From NCBI RefSeq assembly GCF_958979055.1, contig NC_084886.1, forward strand, positions 6,834,154 through 6,898,153: a stretch of 64,000 nt of DNA, written 5' to 3'. Source of the stretch: Alnus glutinosa (taxonomy: Eukaryota > Streptophyta > Magnoliopsida > Fagales > Betulaceae). Within the stretch, counting starts at the first letter, position 1. Every line of letters starts with the position of its first letter. Made by a program: the position numbers and the translations under genes. Under the pieces are notes generated by a model, which ran no database searches, was not told where the DNA came from, and saw nothing but the letters and a program-made list of their open reading frames with translations. Of the stretch, positions 1 through 12,362 are shown in pieces.

Positions 1-543
1 GATCACAACTGATTTCTTCTGCTCGTTTTTTATCTGCAGCCATGAAACTTTACTTCAAGGTGCGCACAATGTGAATAATAATAGTTAAACTTATTCTAAA
101 AATTTAAATTAATAAATTTAATTAATATTTTAATATCTACCCTTCTTGCCCCTAGAAGTGATATTCTTATGGTACAATATTTTTTTGGCACAGATTAATT
201 AAGGAGGATGGGTTCACTTTAGTGATGACAATGATTAAGGGCATGTTAGTTTCATTATGAAGATTTGTCAATATAAAGCTTGGGGCATGTGTGGTTCGTC
301 CCCAAAATATAAACCTGTGTGTTATATTTTCATTGGTTTGTTGAAATTAAAGCATAAATGTATGCACAAAAAGTAAAGGGAGGGAAATGAAGAGAATATG
401 AAGGTAGAGTTACCTTGAGTCTTAATAGTCGTTGAATGAGTCACATTTTTTATCACCAATAAATTAAACTGGAATACCAAGTAAAGTAGTACTACAACTG
501 CGATGCATGCGATCACCGTTGTAATTGAGTCTCTCCTCTTCAT
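1..543 (-). CDS. GT61 (DUF563) family glycosyltransferase, 5' part only, tandem paralogue
   Basis: Only the 5' end lies in the window. Exon 1 (414-543) encodes 43 residues: a basic start (MKRRDS) and one hydrophobic segment near residues 8-27, the signal-anchor layout of type II Golgi glycosyltransferases. The donor GTAACT follows 414. The acceptor CTGCAG precedes 33, and exon 2 (33 down to the edge) reads KKRAEEISCD after a split Asp codon. Both exons align with the complete GT61 gene at 3303-5826, with the same intron phase and a 380-bp intron, so this is a tandem duplicate. Relative to that copy about 21 residues of the lumenal stem just after the intron are missing. The start is the ATG at 543, which places the anchor at the N-terminus as in the paralogue. 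The catalytic part is outside the window, so whether the gene is functional cannot be judged. Confidence 0.8.
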
Positions 544-599
544 ATCGCTATCCTTAGAACTATACTATTGGAGCCTCTCTGTGTTCTTACAAAGTGCTC

Positions 600-623
600 G
601 TATGAATATATATATATATATAA
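600..623 (-). promoter_or_regulatory. AT-rich TATA-like run upstream of the partial GT61 gene
   Basis: An alternating TA run lies about 60-80 bp upstream of the ATG at 543 on the minus strand. It is in the right place for a TATA box, but such runs are common in this window, so the call rests on position only. Confidence 0.3.
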
Positions 624-1892
624 AACAGCTTTTGATCAGGATGTAACTACTGTTACATCGCATTTAGTGTATTATGAATGCTTTGTAGAGTAACCGATAA
701 CAATTGAACATTAATTACTCCACTTATATATGCTACTAATTAACTCATTTAATTCCCTTTCAAGGGAATTAATATAGCATGCATAATAACATTTTTAAAT
801 TTATATTTTGGCCCGAGTTCACCACTAAAACGACTGAAAGAAAAGTTGAGACGTATTGGTAGGCATATATTAGTATGAAACATGCAATTGGAATTAATCT
901 ATTTTTATATATAGTTTTGGATCTATAGTTGTAGAATAACAATATTAATTTACCCAACAAAATTATATAAGTTAACAATCATTGTGTTAGATTAATTAAT
1001 TCCCTTTTTTCTTTCGTATCTTGGATTGGCAATGGAAACAAATTAGTTAATTAGTCACATTTAATTAATTATCTTTTTTCTTTCCTATCTTAGATGTAAG
1101 TACTGTTACATCACATTTAGTGTATTATGAATGCTTTGTGGAGTAACCGATAACGGTTGAACGTTAATTACTCCACTTATATATGCTATTAATTATTCTA
1201 ATTTTAATAATCAACTCCCTTAATTCCCTTTCAAGGGAATTAATATAGCCTGCATGATAACATTTCTAAATTTATATTTTGGGTCGGGTTCACCACCAAA
1301 ATGACCGAAAAAAAAAGTTGAGACGTGTTGGTAGGCATATATTAGTATGAAACATGCAATTGGAATTAATCTATTTTTATATATAGTTTTGGATCCATAG
1401 TTATAGAATAACAATATTAATTTTCCCAACAAAATTATATAAGTTAACAATCATTGTGTTAGATTAATTAATTCCCTTTTTTCTTTCGTATCTTGGATTG
1501 GCAATGGCAACAAATTAGTTAATTTGTCACATTTAATTAATTCTCTTTTTTTTCTTTTGTATCTTGGATGTAAGTTTGTTACATTACATTTAGTGTATTA
1601 TGTATGCTTTGTGGAGTAACTGATAACGGTTGAACGTTAATTACTCCACTTATATATGTTATTAATTATTCTAATTTTAATAATTAATTCCCTTTCAAGG
1701 AAATTAATATAGCTTGCATGATAACATTTTTAAATTTATATTTTGGGCTAGATTCACCACCAAAACGACTAAAAGAAAAGTTGAGACGTGTTGGTAGGCA
1801 TAATTAGTATGAAACATGCAATTGAAATTAATCTATTTTTATGTATAGTTTTGGATCTATAGTTATAGAATAACAATATTAATTTACCCAAC

Positions 1893-1993
<101 letters not shown>

Positions 1994-2487
1994 AGTTAAC
2001 AATTATTGTGTTAGATTAATTAATTCCCTTTTTTCTTTCGTATCTTGGATGTAAGTACTGTTACATCACATTTAGTGTATTATAAATGCTTTGTGTAGTA
2101 ATCGATAAAGGTTGAACGTTAATTACTCCACTTCTATATGCTATTAATTATTCTAATTTTAATAATTAACTCCCTTAATTAATTCCCTGTCAAGGGAATT
2201 AATATAGCATGCATGATAACATTTCTAAATTTATATTTTGGGCTGAGTTCACCGCCAAAACGACTGAAAGAAAAGTTGAGAATTGAGATGTGTTGGTAGG
2301 CATATATTAGTATGAAACATGCAATTTGAATTAATATATTTTTATGTATAGTTTTGAATCTATAGTTATAGAATAACAATATTAATTTACCGAACAAAAT
2401 TATATAAGTTAACATTCATTGTGTTAGATTAATTAATTCCATTTTTTCTTTCGTATCTTGAATGTAAATACTGTTACATCATATTTA

Positions 2488-2801
2488 GAGTCCGTTTGGG
2501 TTTTCGATTTAAAAATGTGTGATTTAAAATAACAATTTTAAAATATGCAATTTGAAAAAATAATTTTTAAAAACGCAGTTAAGCGTTTGGCAAAATCACA
2601 GTTTAGCCTTTAAATTCGCAAATTAACCTTTAAAATTATGCGTTTTCAAAAAAACACCATCTTACCTGCGATTTGAAAAAGCAGATTTTTTGCGTTTTCA
2701 AATCGCAAATTTTAAAAACACAGTTCCCAAACGATTTATATTCTACGATTTTAAACAAAATCACACTTTTTGTCTACGAAATCGCAATTCCAAATGCACC
2801 C
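2488..2801. mobile_element. Tourist-like (PIF/Harbinger) MITE, 314 bp
   Basis: The element starts GAGTCCGTTTGGG and ends with the imperfect inverse (CCAAATGCACCC). TTA stands on both sides (2485-2487 and 2802-2804), and the interior is rich in AAAATCGCA-type motifs. The four sister repeat units have an uninterrupted CATTTAGTGTATT here, so they act as empty sites. TTA duplication with GRGTSCRTTTGG ends is the known signature of Tourist/Harbinger MITEs. No coding capacity. Confidence 0.8.
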
Positions 2802-3302
2802 TTAGTGTATTATGAATGCTTTGTGGAGTAACCAATAATGGTTGAACGTTAATTACTCTACTTATATATACTATTAATTATTCTAATTTTAATAATTAAC
2901 TCCCTTAATATAGCATGCATGATAACATTTCTAAATTTATATTTTGGGCCGGGTTCACCACCAAAGCAACCGAAAGAAAAGTTGAGACGTGTTGGTAGGC
3001 ATATATTAGTATGAAACATGCAATTGGAATTCATATATTTTTATGTATAGTTTTGGATCTATAGTTATAGAATAACAATATTAATTTACCCAACAAAATT
3101 ATATAAGTTAACAATCATTGTGTTAGATTAATTAATTCCCTTTTTTCTTTCATATCTTGGATTGGTAATGGCAACAAATTAGTTAATTAGCCAGCCCTAA
3201 AAGTTTAAACAAATTCGTACTCAAATCATCAAATTCTAATTTTTCTTATGAATTCTACAAATAAATGTGAAAAAGAAAAAAAAAATCTCAAGACCCTCGT
3301 TA

Positions 3303-5826
3303 CTATCCCTCCCTATCCATGAGTTTCTTGGCCTTCGTGTACGCTTCCTTCAAGTACTCCCTAAATCTTACCATGTCCAGCTTTACATTTTGTTCCTTCA
3401 AGTATATGGTCATAGCCTTATGGGACCAGTTCTTTCCTCGAAAAGCAACGGGGTCTTTCACAATCATGTCATCCTCGCTATATTTGTCGATCAAGCTACT
3501 TTCCTCCGCCTTTATCCTATACTCCATGTACTCTAACCCCATAGCTCTTGCCGACCTTTCAAAGCAGACCTTCGCCACCCACTCCGCCCCAAGCGGCACC
3601 ACCTGCACAAATACCGAGCCAGGCCGAAGAAATAACGAATGTGTAAGCGCTGCACCGTGTATCCCGACCATTGCATGGCTTGAATTTATTAACGCATAGG
3701 CTTCTTTCAAAGGGTTTCTAGGTGTTGGCTCGAAAAGAGTCACATCAAAACCAACATTTTCTGCTTCAAGTCTCACTTCATTTTGGTTCAAGAGCAAGCG
3801 ACCAACGCCGCCGCTACGACCTACTAACACAAGAAGTGGTCGAGATTTTGGAAGGTTTTGAACCTTATGATTCTGGTCGTAGGCTTTACCAAGGAAGGCA
3901 CGGAAATTGGTGAATTTTTTTGAGTTTTGTATAAATGCTGGGTCTATGGTCATAAAACCATGCGATATCATACCCACACTTGCAAAAGGAAAGCAATGGG
4001 TGGTGGTATCATTGTCGAGGTTTATAATAGGGTACTTGCTGAAAGTCTGTAACAATTCTTTGTACTTGTTGATCCACCAATCACGAGCCTTTGATATCAC
4101 AAGCACGACGTCTTGATTAGGGAAGATTGAATTAACGGTGATGTAAAGGGGGATGAACCCATCGTTGAACTCATGGAAGAAGTTCCCTGTGTACCCTCCA
4201 GCACTAAATACCAGGGCCGGGGCCTTGTGTTGAATGTTGCATTTTGGGCTTCGTGGGCCTGCCACGAGGGTGACCTCTTTGATTCTAGACATTGTGAAAT
4301 TCTCCGACTTGCGAGTGTATGGTCGGACTGTTTCTACCCTGGGCTTTTGTAAGGTCGAGCTAGTGGGGTCCTTCAGAAATAATGTGGAGGCAATGGGGTC
4401 CAGGACTGTTGGGCCGTTGATTGAACAAATGTCGTAGGTATAGTGGGCTCGGTCGCAGCTGATTTCTTCTGCTCGAGTTGATTGCTGAGGTGGAGGAGTG
4501 AGTATTTTCATATTGTGAACTGATTTTGGTACCAAGCGTTTTCTATCTGCAGCTAGCCATTGAAATTTACTTCATTGTGAATATATATAATAACAATCTT
4601 TATAAATTCTACTACATGCAGGAGATGGATGAGCTGTAGTTTTTTTTTTTTTACAACACCTAAACTTAATCCGTCCCTAATTTATAGGATCCAGCTTCCA
4701 TGCGGTAGTTTAAAACTACCGCATGGGTGCTGTAGTGGAAAACGGTACCACAAAACGGTACTGTTTTCCACTTAAAAAAATTTGCAAAATTTTTAATAAA
4801 TTTAAAAATAATAATAATTAAAATCAAAAAATATTAAAATAAAAAAAAGCTTAAGGGGTGGCCGGCGTTGCCCAAGGGAGTGGCCGGCCACCCCATTATT
4901 GGCCAAGGGGGTGGCTGGAGCCACCCTCTTGGCCGATCTGAGGTGGAGAACCACCCCAGTCGGTTTGGGGGTGGTCCGGCCAACCCCAAAAGGCCAAAAA
5001 ATAAAACAAAAAAAAAAAGTTAGGGGTTTGGGGGTGGCCGGACTTGCCCCAAGGGCCTGGGGGTGGTTTTGACCGCCCCATACGGCCGATCTGGGGGTGG
5101 CCGAGCCACCCCCAAAACCCAAACTTTTTTTTTTTTTTTTTTTTTTGGTTTCTAGGCCTTTTAGGGGTGGCCGGACCACCCCCAAGGGCCTGGGGGTGGT
5201 TTTGACCACCCCATACAGTCGATTTGGGGGTGGTCCGGCGACCCCAAACTTTTTTTTTTTTTTGGTCTTTTGGGGGTGGTCCGGCCGACTGGGGTGGCCG
5301 GCCATCCCTTAAGTTTTTTTTTTTTTTTTTTTTAATTATTATTATTTTTATAATTTTTAAATTTATTAAAAATTTTGCAAATTTTTTGAAGTGGAAAATG
5401 GTACTGTTTTGTAGAAAACGGTACCGTTTTCCACTACAGCAAGCTAGATCCTAATTTATAAACCAATGATATTATCCAAATTGACTAAAACCCAGGGAGT
5501 TCTTAAGCACCAAGAGATCGATCAAATTGTGATTTATTTTTTAGATTTTTATTAAAAATATTTATACATTCTACTACGCAGTTCTTTGCGTGCCTATGTG
5601 GACCAATGAGAGCCGAGGTGACAAGCAGATTGAGACAACATATGCAAGTCTTTCAGATGAAAAATGAAGAGAAAATGAAAAGAAAATACGTACCTTGACT
5701 ATTAATGGTTGAATAAGTCGCATTTATTCTTGATATCGATGATAAATGAAACTGGAATACCAAGAAAACTAGTAGGAATATTGCGATGCATGCGATCGCC
5801 ATTGTTGAGTAGTCTTTCCTCCTCAT
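3303..5826 (-). CDS. GT61 (DUF563) family glycosyltransferase, complete
   Basis: Two exons, 5694-5826 and 3303-4546, joined through a split Asp codon (G|AT), give 458 residues, a normal length for plant GT61. Residues about 8-26 form the membrane anchor, followed by an N-glycosylation sequon (NAT). Family blocks are AGGYTGNFFHEFNDG (160-174), a LVLVGRSGG stretch near 284 and GIHGAALTHSLFLRPGS (339-355). GT61 enzymes sit in the Golgi and transfer arabinose, xylose or GlcNAc; in plants they act mostly on xylan or on glycoprotein/arabinogalactan glycans. Substrate cannot be told from sequence. The start at 5826 is the first ATG of the frame that keeps MRRKD next to the anchor; an earlier in-frame ATG at 5907 would bury it. 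The 1147-bp intron contains a 765-bp Mutator-type insertion; without it the intron would match the paralogue's 380 bp. Confidence 0.9.
4687..5451. mobile_element. Non-autonomous Mutator-like element (765 bp) in the GT61 intron
   Basis: A perfect 9-bp duplication TAATTTATA flanks it (4678-4686 and 5452-5460). The ends are inverted: GGATCCAGCTT at the left, AAGCTAGATCC at the right. The terminal inverted repeats continue for about 100 bp through GTGGAAAACGGTACC, TTTGCAAAATTTTTAATAA and AATAATAATAATT. The GC-rich core (about 4850-5310) is built of repeated GGGGGTGGCCGG / CCACCCCC blocks separated by long A or T runs, giving several low-complexity ORFs that are not genes. A 9-bp duplication with long TIRs is diagnostic of MULEs. 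No transposase is present. Confidence 0.88.
4698..4726. repeat. 29-bp perfect palindrome interrupting the left MULE TIR
   Basis: CCATGCGGTAGTTT, one A, then its exact inverse. It sits between GGATCCAGCTT and GTGCTGTAGTGG. The right TIR has the two halves directly joined, so about 31 bp were added to the left end only. Confidence 0.85.
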
Positions 5827-6384
5827 ATCGCTATGTGATCGAAGCTTCTTTTTTTGGTAGATTTTTCGAATTTTGAGAACCCAGCTAGCAAACCCAATAT
5901 CTATCATTCAAGCTTTCCTACCTATATATTATTCATCTTTCTCACCATATATATATCCCACCTCGCACGTTTAAAGCTCCTGTAGTTGATGGTATTCGAT
6001 CTGGAATTCATAAAGAAAATGTCAAAGAAATTATTGCAGATATCAATCAATCAATATAGATGATGAGAACAGGAGAGAATTAGCATATTGAGAGAGAGAG
6101 AGAGACGTGGGAGGCATTTGCCGGGTGCAAGCTCACACGTTATTGGGATAAATTATATTAATTAGCAGGGAATCATTTACGAAATGTAATTAAATCGTAC
6201 GTGGTTTAGAGTTGGCACAGTTGGTTGGAACTTGGAAGCAGCCTCTCACTGTGTCACAGTCTCGAGTAAAGCGGTGATTGGGTACGCGGTTGAAGCGGAT
6301 TGGTTCAAAGATAAACAGTTTGAAGGTTATGGAGGGTTGGTGAGTTGAAGTCCACCCGCCGGTTGAAGCTAGCTTATTCATTAA
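5827..6384 (-). promoter_or_regulatory. Upstream region of the complete GT61 gene
   Basis: A TATATATAT stretch at 5946-5958 reads as a TATA-like box on the minus strand about 120 bp upstream of the ATG at 5826. A short (GA)n run lies near 6091-6107. No other recognisable element is seen. The call is positional. Confidence 0.35.
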
Positions 6385-6568
6385 GAGTAATGATTGAATA
6401 CCACTTAAACATACAACTTTTCACTACATTGCCTATGTGGCAAAGTGATCCTTCACTACTTTTTGAGTTTTTTTATTTTTTAAAAATAAATTAAGGTAAG
6501 GGGACCACCTTGCCACATAAGCAAGGTGGTAAAAAGTTGTATTTTTAAATGGTATTTAATCATTACTC
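6385..6568. mobile_element. MULE-type MITE, 184 bp, GAGTAAT termini
   Basis: The ends GAGTAATGATTGAATACCAC and the inverse GTGGTATTTAATCATTACTC-like right end (with minor changes) form inverted repeats of about 65 bp that include TTGCCTATGTGGCAA-type sequence. The flanks ATTCATTAA (6376-6384) and ATTCACTAA (6569-6577) are a 9-bp duplication with one difference. The middle is a short AT-rich loop. No coding capacity. Confidence 0.8.
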
Positions 6569-6577
6569 ATTCACTAA

Positions 6578-9009
6578 TGGGCGTAAATCATGTGGAAAAA
6601 TGTTCCTTCTATGCATGGGAGGAGCATTTGTTTTAATTTATTTATATATGTACACGATTTTCTTTATTAAATTAATCAACTCTATCACCCCACTTCCACA
6701 TGCATTTTGTTCCTTTTATAGTTATGCTCATCGATCGAACCAATTTTTATTTTTATTAATGATCGAACCAAAATTTCAATGGAAAAGATATTGGGTGTCT
6801 TGCTGTACACATCACATTTCATTATTCACATATCATTTTAAAACGGAAGATCAATGGATCTTAATTTATGCATAGATGGGTCATGGGCGATTCGAGCCTT
6901 AGACAATTTAGGAGGTCGCCTAAAGCCTCTAATTGAATAAGGCTTTCAACTACTAATTATACAATAAATATATATATTTAAAAAAAAAATTAAGACTCTA
7001 ATATAGTAAAAAGTTAATAAAATACTATTTAATTAAGGCCCTGCTTAATAATTGTACCATAAAGGTTATTTCCGAAACAAATTTTAAGACTCTAATATGG
7101 TAAAAATTTAATAAATAGTTTTTAGTTAAGGCCCTCAATTATAGTAAAAGTAATTACAAATTGAAAGTCTTTAAAAAAAATTCATAAATTCTTGGAAAGT
7201 CCTACTTATTTACTCTTTTTAAAAGCACCATTTTTACATTTATGAAATTAGTCCAACATGCATAATTTTTTCTCCAACGTTTATTTGAATTGAACGTTTA
7301 GAAAAATATGAAAAGTCTTAAAAATTGATAAATTCTCATTGTTTGCGTTATGCATAATAGATAAAATTACACCATCAGTGAGTTTTCATTGTCCAACAAT
7401 TTTTTTTCGCATTATGTTTTCAATAAAAATCGGTAGTTATATAACTTATTTCTAATTTTCTTTATTTTTATTTAAATCTTATTATTTCATGTCTTTAAAT
7501 CAAGTGATAACTCATTCTATATCTAATAAGTTATAAAATATATTTTACAAAAAGAAAAAAGAGAATTGCTCTAATTGACATATTAAATAAATAAAAATAT
7601 ATAATATAAATAATAAATGGGTTGTCTTTCTTGTACTTTTTACCACTACAATTTACCATGCAATTAATTATTTGAATTATAGTCAATTTAGACGGCAGGT
7701 GAGAGAAGGCTCGGATGAAGTTCACATATTCAAATAAATTTGAACCTCCTCTTATCAGGAACTCAGGCAGACTACGGTCGACGAAGCGGTTTCTATTCAT
7801 TTTTCGGTCGGGTCAAACAAATTTTAAACCAAGCCCAATTTAGGATCGATCCATTTTGCCATTAATAGCCAACGCTATAGAGATGGGTTAGGGAGGATGT
7901 ACAATTTGGGCCACAAAAATAGTACTTTAATAAAATTATTTTTTAATTTGTTTTTGCTCAAAGTCAAAGCTAGGAATCCTAGGATATTCTATTATATAAT
8001 AAGAACTTTAAGTGGGCCCCACTTTTTAGATTTGAGCCATTAACGTAATTTTTTATTGGATAAATATAAAATCGCTCTTAATAATTAGCCTAACTTACAA
8101 ATTGTTTTTTTTTTTTTTAATAAACTTACAAATTATTTTCTGTCATATTAAAGTGAACTCAAAAGTTCTTGGAATATGCAAAAAAAAAAAAAGTCTCAAG
8201 AGTCAAATTTCATTAAAATATTGGACAAATTCGTTATGTGACATGTCAATAAAATAACGACGCGTATTACTCTTAATAAAAAAAAAATATATATAAATAT
8301 GTAAAACTGAAAAATTAATTTTAAAAAAAAAATGAAAAAGAAAAAAAAGGAAAGGGTTTATTTTTCTTTTTTTAGATTTTAATTTTTAATAAAATAGTAA
8401 AAATATTATTTTAAACAGAAATGCTAATTAGACATTAACCATCTATAATAAACTAAAACGGCAAACTCCCTGAGCGAAGAATTGAAAATTCAAACATTTA
8501 ATTTATAAAATTAAAAAGTAAAAAGTAAAAAAAAAAAAAATGTAAATTCAATTCACATTTTTAGTGGTACATTTAATATACATTTCCCCTAATATTTTAA
8601 AGAATTCTAATCCGTAGATCATTCGTGAGGGTCCCACTTACTCTTTGGTTTCAGTTCCAGCCCTTTTTGTTTCTGCCACCCGATCACTAACAGAGCAGAT
8701 TTGAAAGACAAAAGAGTGGTCCCAGACATCTTAGACGTGTGACTGTCCCGAATGTTGTACTTCATCTGTCCAGCAAAGTCATCGCTCCTTCTTCTCATCT
8801 CACATATACCATACAATAAATATTCCATCGTTCCTCACTGTAATTTCTCTTTTCTTTCTTTTTTTTACCGTCAGAATTTTTATCAGTTGTTAAAAAAAAA
8901 AAAAAAAAGCAAATATTTCCTCTTTGAAGGGTGTTACAAAAATATCACTTACAGACTCCATACACATTCACATCATATGAGGAGGTGAGTGCGTATGAAG
9001 CGTGTAAAT

Positions 9010-9055
<46 letters not shown>

Positions 9056-9829
9056 TTTTACCTTTCTTTTTTCACGATCTTCTTTATTCATACCTATTGG
9101 CTATTATAATAAATACGATTAGTTTTTTTCCTTCCATTTTTAAAAGTAAAATTAAATCGTAGAAACTTAATTTATTGCTATATTTCTTAAAAGTTGGATT
9201 TTTTAAGCGAAAAATAATAATTTAGGAACACGTGGAATAAAATTATATATATACCATAGTAATATGTCCCACCATTTTCACAAAATAAATCCGTTCCTAT
9301 GAGAGAAAATTAGAAAAGTAACTATTCACAATGGTAAAATAAGATCACCTTATGCATTCCTCTGTTTAGTTATAAGAATGTTATATACCATATTTTTATT
9401 ACATAATTATTTTATAATGTTGATGTGGTAGTCCTTTATCAACCATTGAGTCTTTTTTTTTTTTTCAAGATAAATGCTATATACTATATTTTTTATTCCA
9501 ATCAAACCTTTATTTATTTATTTTTTAATAATGATTGGTTTAGATTGTCTCGTCAGCACTTTATAATAGTTGAAGGATAAAAATGTAGTTTCTATCATTT
9601 TTTTTTTTAAATAAGGATTGTTCGAAAGGTTGAGACTGTTACATCAATATTGTAAGGTAGTTGTGGAATTAAAATATGGTTTCTATAATTAATTATTTAG
9701 TTATTATCATTCTATCATCTTTTCTATATATATATATATAGAGAGACACAGCTTCTAGTACGGTGGTACAAGCTTTCTGAAAAGTTATTATTTAACTTAT
9801 AAAACAATGAATATTAGCACAGGAGTTTG
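6578..9829. other. Intergenic, no gene recognised
   Basis: AT-rich DNA with frequent homopolymers. Two related stretches near 6990-7020 and 7090-7140 share AAGACTCTAATATGGTAAAA and TTAAGGCCCT, an old local duplication. No ORF with family features and no RNA gene is visible on either strand. An uninterrupted T run lies at 9012-9052. Confidence 0.6.
9012..9052. repeat. Poly(T) tract, ~41 bp
   Basis: A pure T homopolymer. It may be the A-tail of a minus-oriented retroposon, but no clear target-site duplication was found around it. Confidence 0.9.
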
Positions 9830-10286
9830 CTGGGGGTGCCAACTGATCCCACTATAATGCTTAAGTCAGTCTTTGAGGAGAATTTATATCAACTCTCAAT
9901 AATCAATAATATCAACTTTTTAATATTTGATGGCTTATATATATTTATAGTTGAGACTTCAACCGTTCCCTTTGGATAGATAGGACCTGATTCTCTAATT
10001 CTGAGGGTGATATTGGGTTATTTGGGGTTCTTGGGATCCCTACAATTCTAGTATCTTGGGTCTTGATATCTCCAAGATACTCGAGAGTATCTCGGGATCT
10101 TGGTATCTCAGTGGCTTCTTGCAAGTTGTTTTTGGATAGGCTTGGGCTTTAACTTGTCATCCAATAAGCCGCGTAGCTTGCCCCTTTTTTAGGATTAATA
10201 TATGTAGATGGGCTTGATCTCAAGTTGGTATGCCCTTTTTTTAGGATTAATTGTTAAGCCCATTTACTAACTATCGAGAATATTTC

Positions 10287-10290
<4 letters not shown>
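9830..10290 (-). mobile_element. LTR-retrotransposon remnant (LTR-like, minus orientation)
   Basis: Read on the minus strand, the block has an AT-rich TATA-like region, then GACTTAAGCATTATAGTGGG and GGCACCCCCAGC. This matches the order TATA box, CTTAAGCATCGGAG, GGCAYCCCC seen in three other LTR-like blocks of this window (34.7, 38.3 and 39.3 kb). Repeats of CTTGGGATC/TCTTGGTATC type lie upstream. Ends and duplication are not resolved. A (TA)n tract closes the region at 10291-10320. Confidence 0.45.
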
Positions 10291-10320
<30 letters not shown>

Positions 10321-10321
<1 letters not shown>

Positions 10322-11024
10322 CATCCACATTCAATCCTTTAAACATCATTTTTCTTCAAATTATGAAGAACCACAGCCTAAAATCGCCCTACATTAGATT
10401 TCGGTTGATCCTCCATATTAAATATAATGCTACATTAATCCTTCATATATTATACTTATTCTTTATCTCTTATTTTACTGGTTTCTCTCTCCAAATTCCA
10501 CCTCTCTCTTTAACTATTATTTCTTTAAGCCTAAAATAAAAAATAAAAAACGAATCATTCTTCAAAATAAAGAATTAGATGTAGAATGTGTTTTTAAAAG
10601 TGATATTTCAAAAAAAAAATTAAAAAAAAGAAAAGAAAAGAAAAAGAAAGTAGGGTTATTCTTCAATATAATTAAAAATTAAAAGATCCGATGTGGATAC
10701 TCTTACTTAAAAATCATTCTAATCAAACAAACGAATGTAGAAACAAATTCTCAAACTTAATTATCCAACACTTCTTGGATGCTATTTCGACCCAATGGGC
10801 TTTGTCGCCTATTTGCTTATATGTTGCAAGCCTTTTGTAGAGCATCTTGGAACTCTGCGTTTTATCAGGGAGACAAGATTCAATTTTGGAACTTTGTCCC
10901 ATTTAGGAACTCTCACAAGTCACAAACATACAAACCAACTAAAATCACATTGCACCCAATTCAAACTCTCTTTCAACTCATAAACTTGCAATTGACACGC
11001 TTTGATTAAGGACAGTTGGGAAGA
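10321..11024. other. Intergenic, no gene recognised
   Basis: AT-rich sequence and a weakly structured stretch at 10760-11010 with short overlapping ORFs that lack any family feature. Nothing supportable was seen. Confidence 0.5.
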
Positions 11025-11240
11025 GTGCAGAACACTCCACTAGACGTCGGCGTGACCTCCACTCGAGCGGAGGTGATCAATGTAGAACACTCTACTAAAC
11101 GTCGGATCAACCTTCACTCGAGCGGAGATTATACAATGTTAAGCGCTTGACCATCACTCGAGCGTCGGTCGGTAATGCTCGATACAGAATCTTCCACTCG
11201 AGCCATGCTAGACAAAGGGCTCGAGTAGTTCTGCCGGCTG
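11025..11240. repeat. CTCGAG-rich short repeat block
   Basis: Two copies of a ~55-bp unit (AACACTCCACTAGACGTCGG at 11031 and AACACTCTACTAAACGTCGG at 11086), each followed by CACTCGAGCGGAG. Further ACTCGAGC/GCTCGAG copies lie near 11155, 11197 and 11219. Its base composition differs from the surroundings. Probably a piece of a larger retroelement; class unknown. Confidence 0.6.
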
Positions 11241-12331
11241 CAAAACAGTTTTGGAAAGTTCTTAATTTAGGCAACACCACGATCTCATCTGTTTACCAAC
11301 TTTATATGATTTTTCTAGCGTTAGCTCTAATTTTCCTTCTTTAATCATTCTTCGAAATCAGGAGATTTTTCTTGTCTTTTGTTTACTCTTTCAAATGCTT
11401 GTGTAAGGGGAGAAGAATTGTGATTAAAAAAAATCAATTTTTTTTTGCTGCAACAAAGATTTGAGTTCTTGGTTTTCAACGTGTGTTGAGACTTTGTGGA
11501 GTGAAACTAACACAATTTTCCCCTCATACCTCACCAACTCGCTTTCGCTAAGTCACTCTTATAATCTCAAAATCTCAATGTAGCAAATGGGACTCTCATG
11601 CTTAAACAATAAGCAAACTTTTAATCATAATTAACTCACACTATCTAATGTGATAATTAATTAATTAATTAATTATACTTATACGTACGTATATGTTTCA
11701 ATATATTACAATTCTAACGTATAAAATGTGCAGGAGCTCCTCCTTTTCCCAAATTGGTATGCTTCTAAAATCTTAATATGTGCAAATTGTCTCTTTCTTC
11801 TAACATTTATTCGAAACAAATTTAAATGATTTCTCTTTTATCTCTCTTTCTCTTAATATTTAATTTAAATCACATTTAAATGATATAGAAAAATGATAAG
11901 AGAAGTAGAAAATAGTTTAATTTTATAAATTAAGAAAAAGTTTCCCTTCTACTGCTACTGCTCTTATTAATTAGTGCTTGGCAAATGGAAGAGTCGCGCC
12001 TTATCCACTAGTTCAACTGCACACTTCACGTCTAGTTGGAACCAACGTACGCAACTATAAATGTGTATCCGGTAGATGATTTGGTAGTAAACTCTTGCCG
12101 ATTAGGGGTAAATCTCGTTTTAAAGATAGCGATTAAAGAAAAATAAGAAAAATAGGAAAAAGATTGGAGGTGGAAAAAAGGAAAGAAAAGCAAGGGAGGG
12201 TGCATGATGGTAGCAATGTTGGGGAGTAACAGGAGAAAGATTCCCATGGAGTTTACCTTAAAAGGACAATTATGGTAAATGCTGGGGCACTGTTGGGAGT
12301 GACTTTTATCGAAAAAGCCGGGGGAAAGCAG

Positions 12332-12362
<31 letters not shown>

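Noticed and set aside
4802..5454. Pro/Gly-rich frames of up to 167 codons on both strands
   Set aside because: They lie in the GC-rich core of the intronic MULE, consist of repeated low-complexity words plus poly-Lys/Phe from A/T runs, and match no family.
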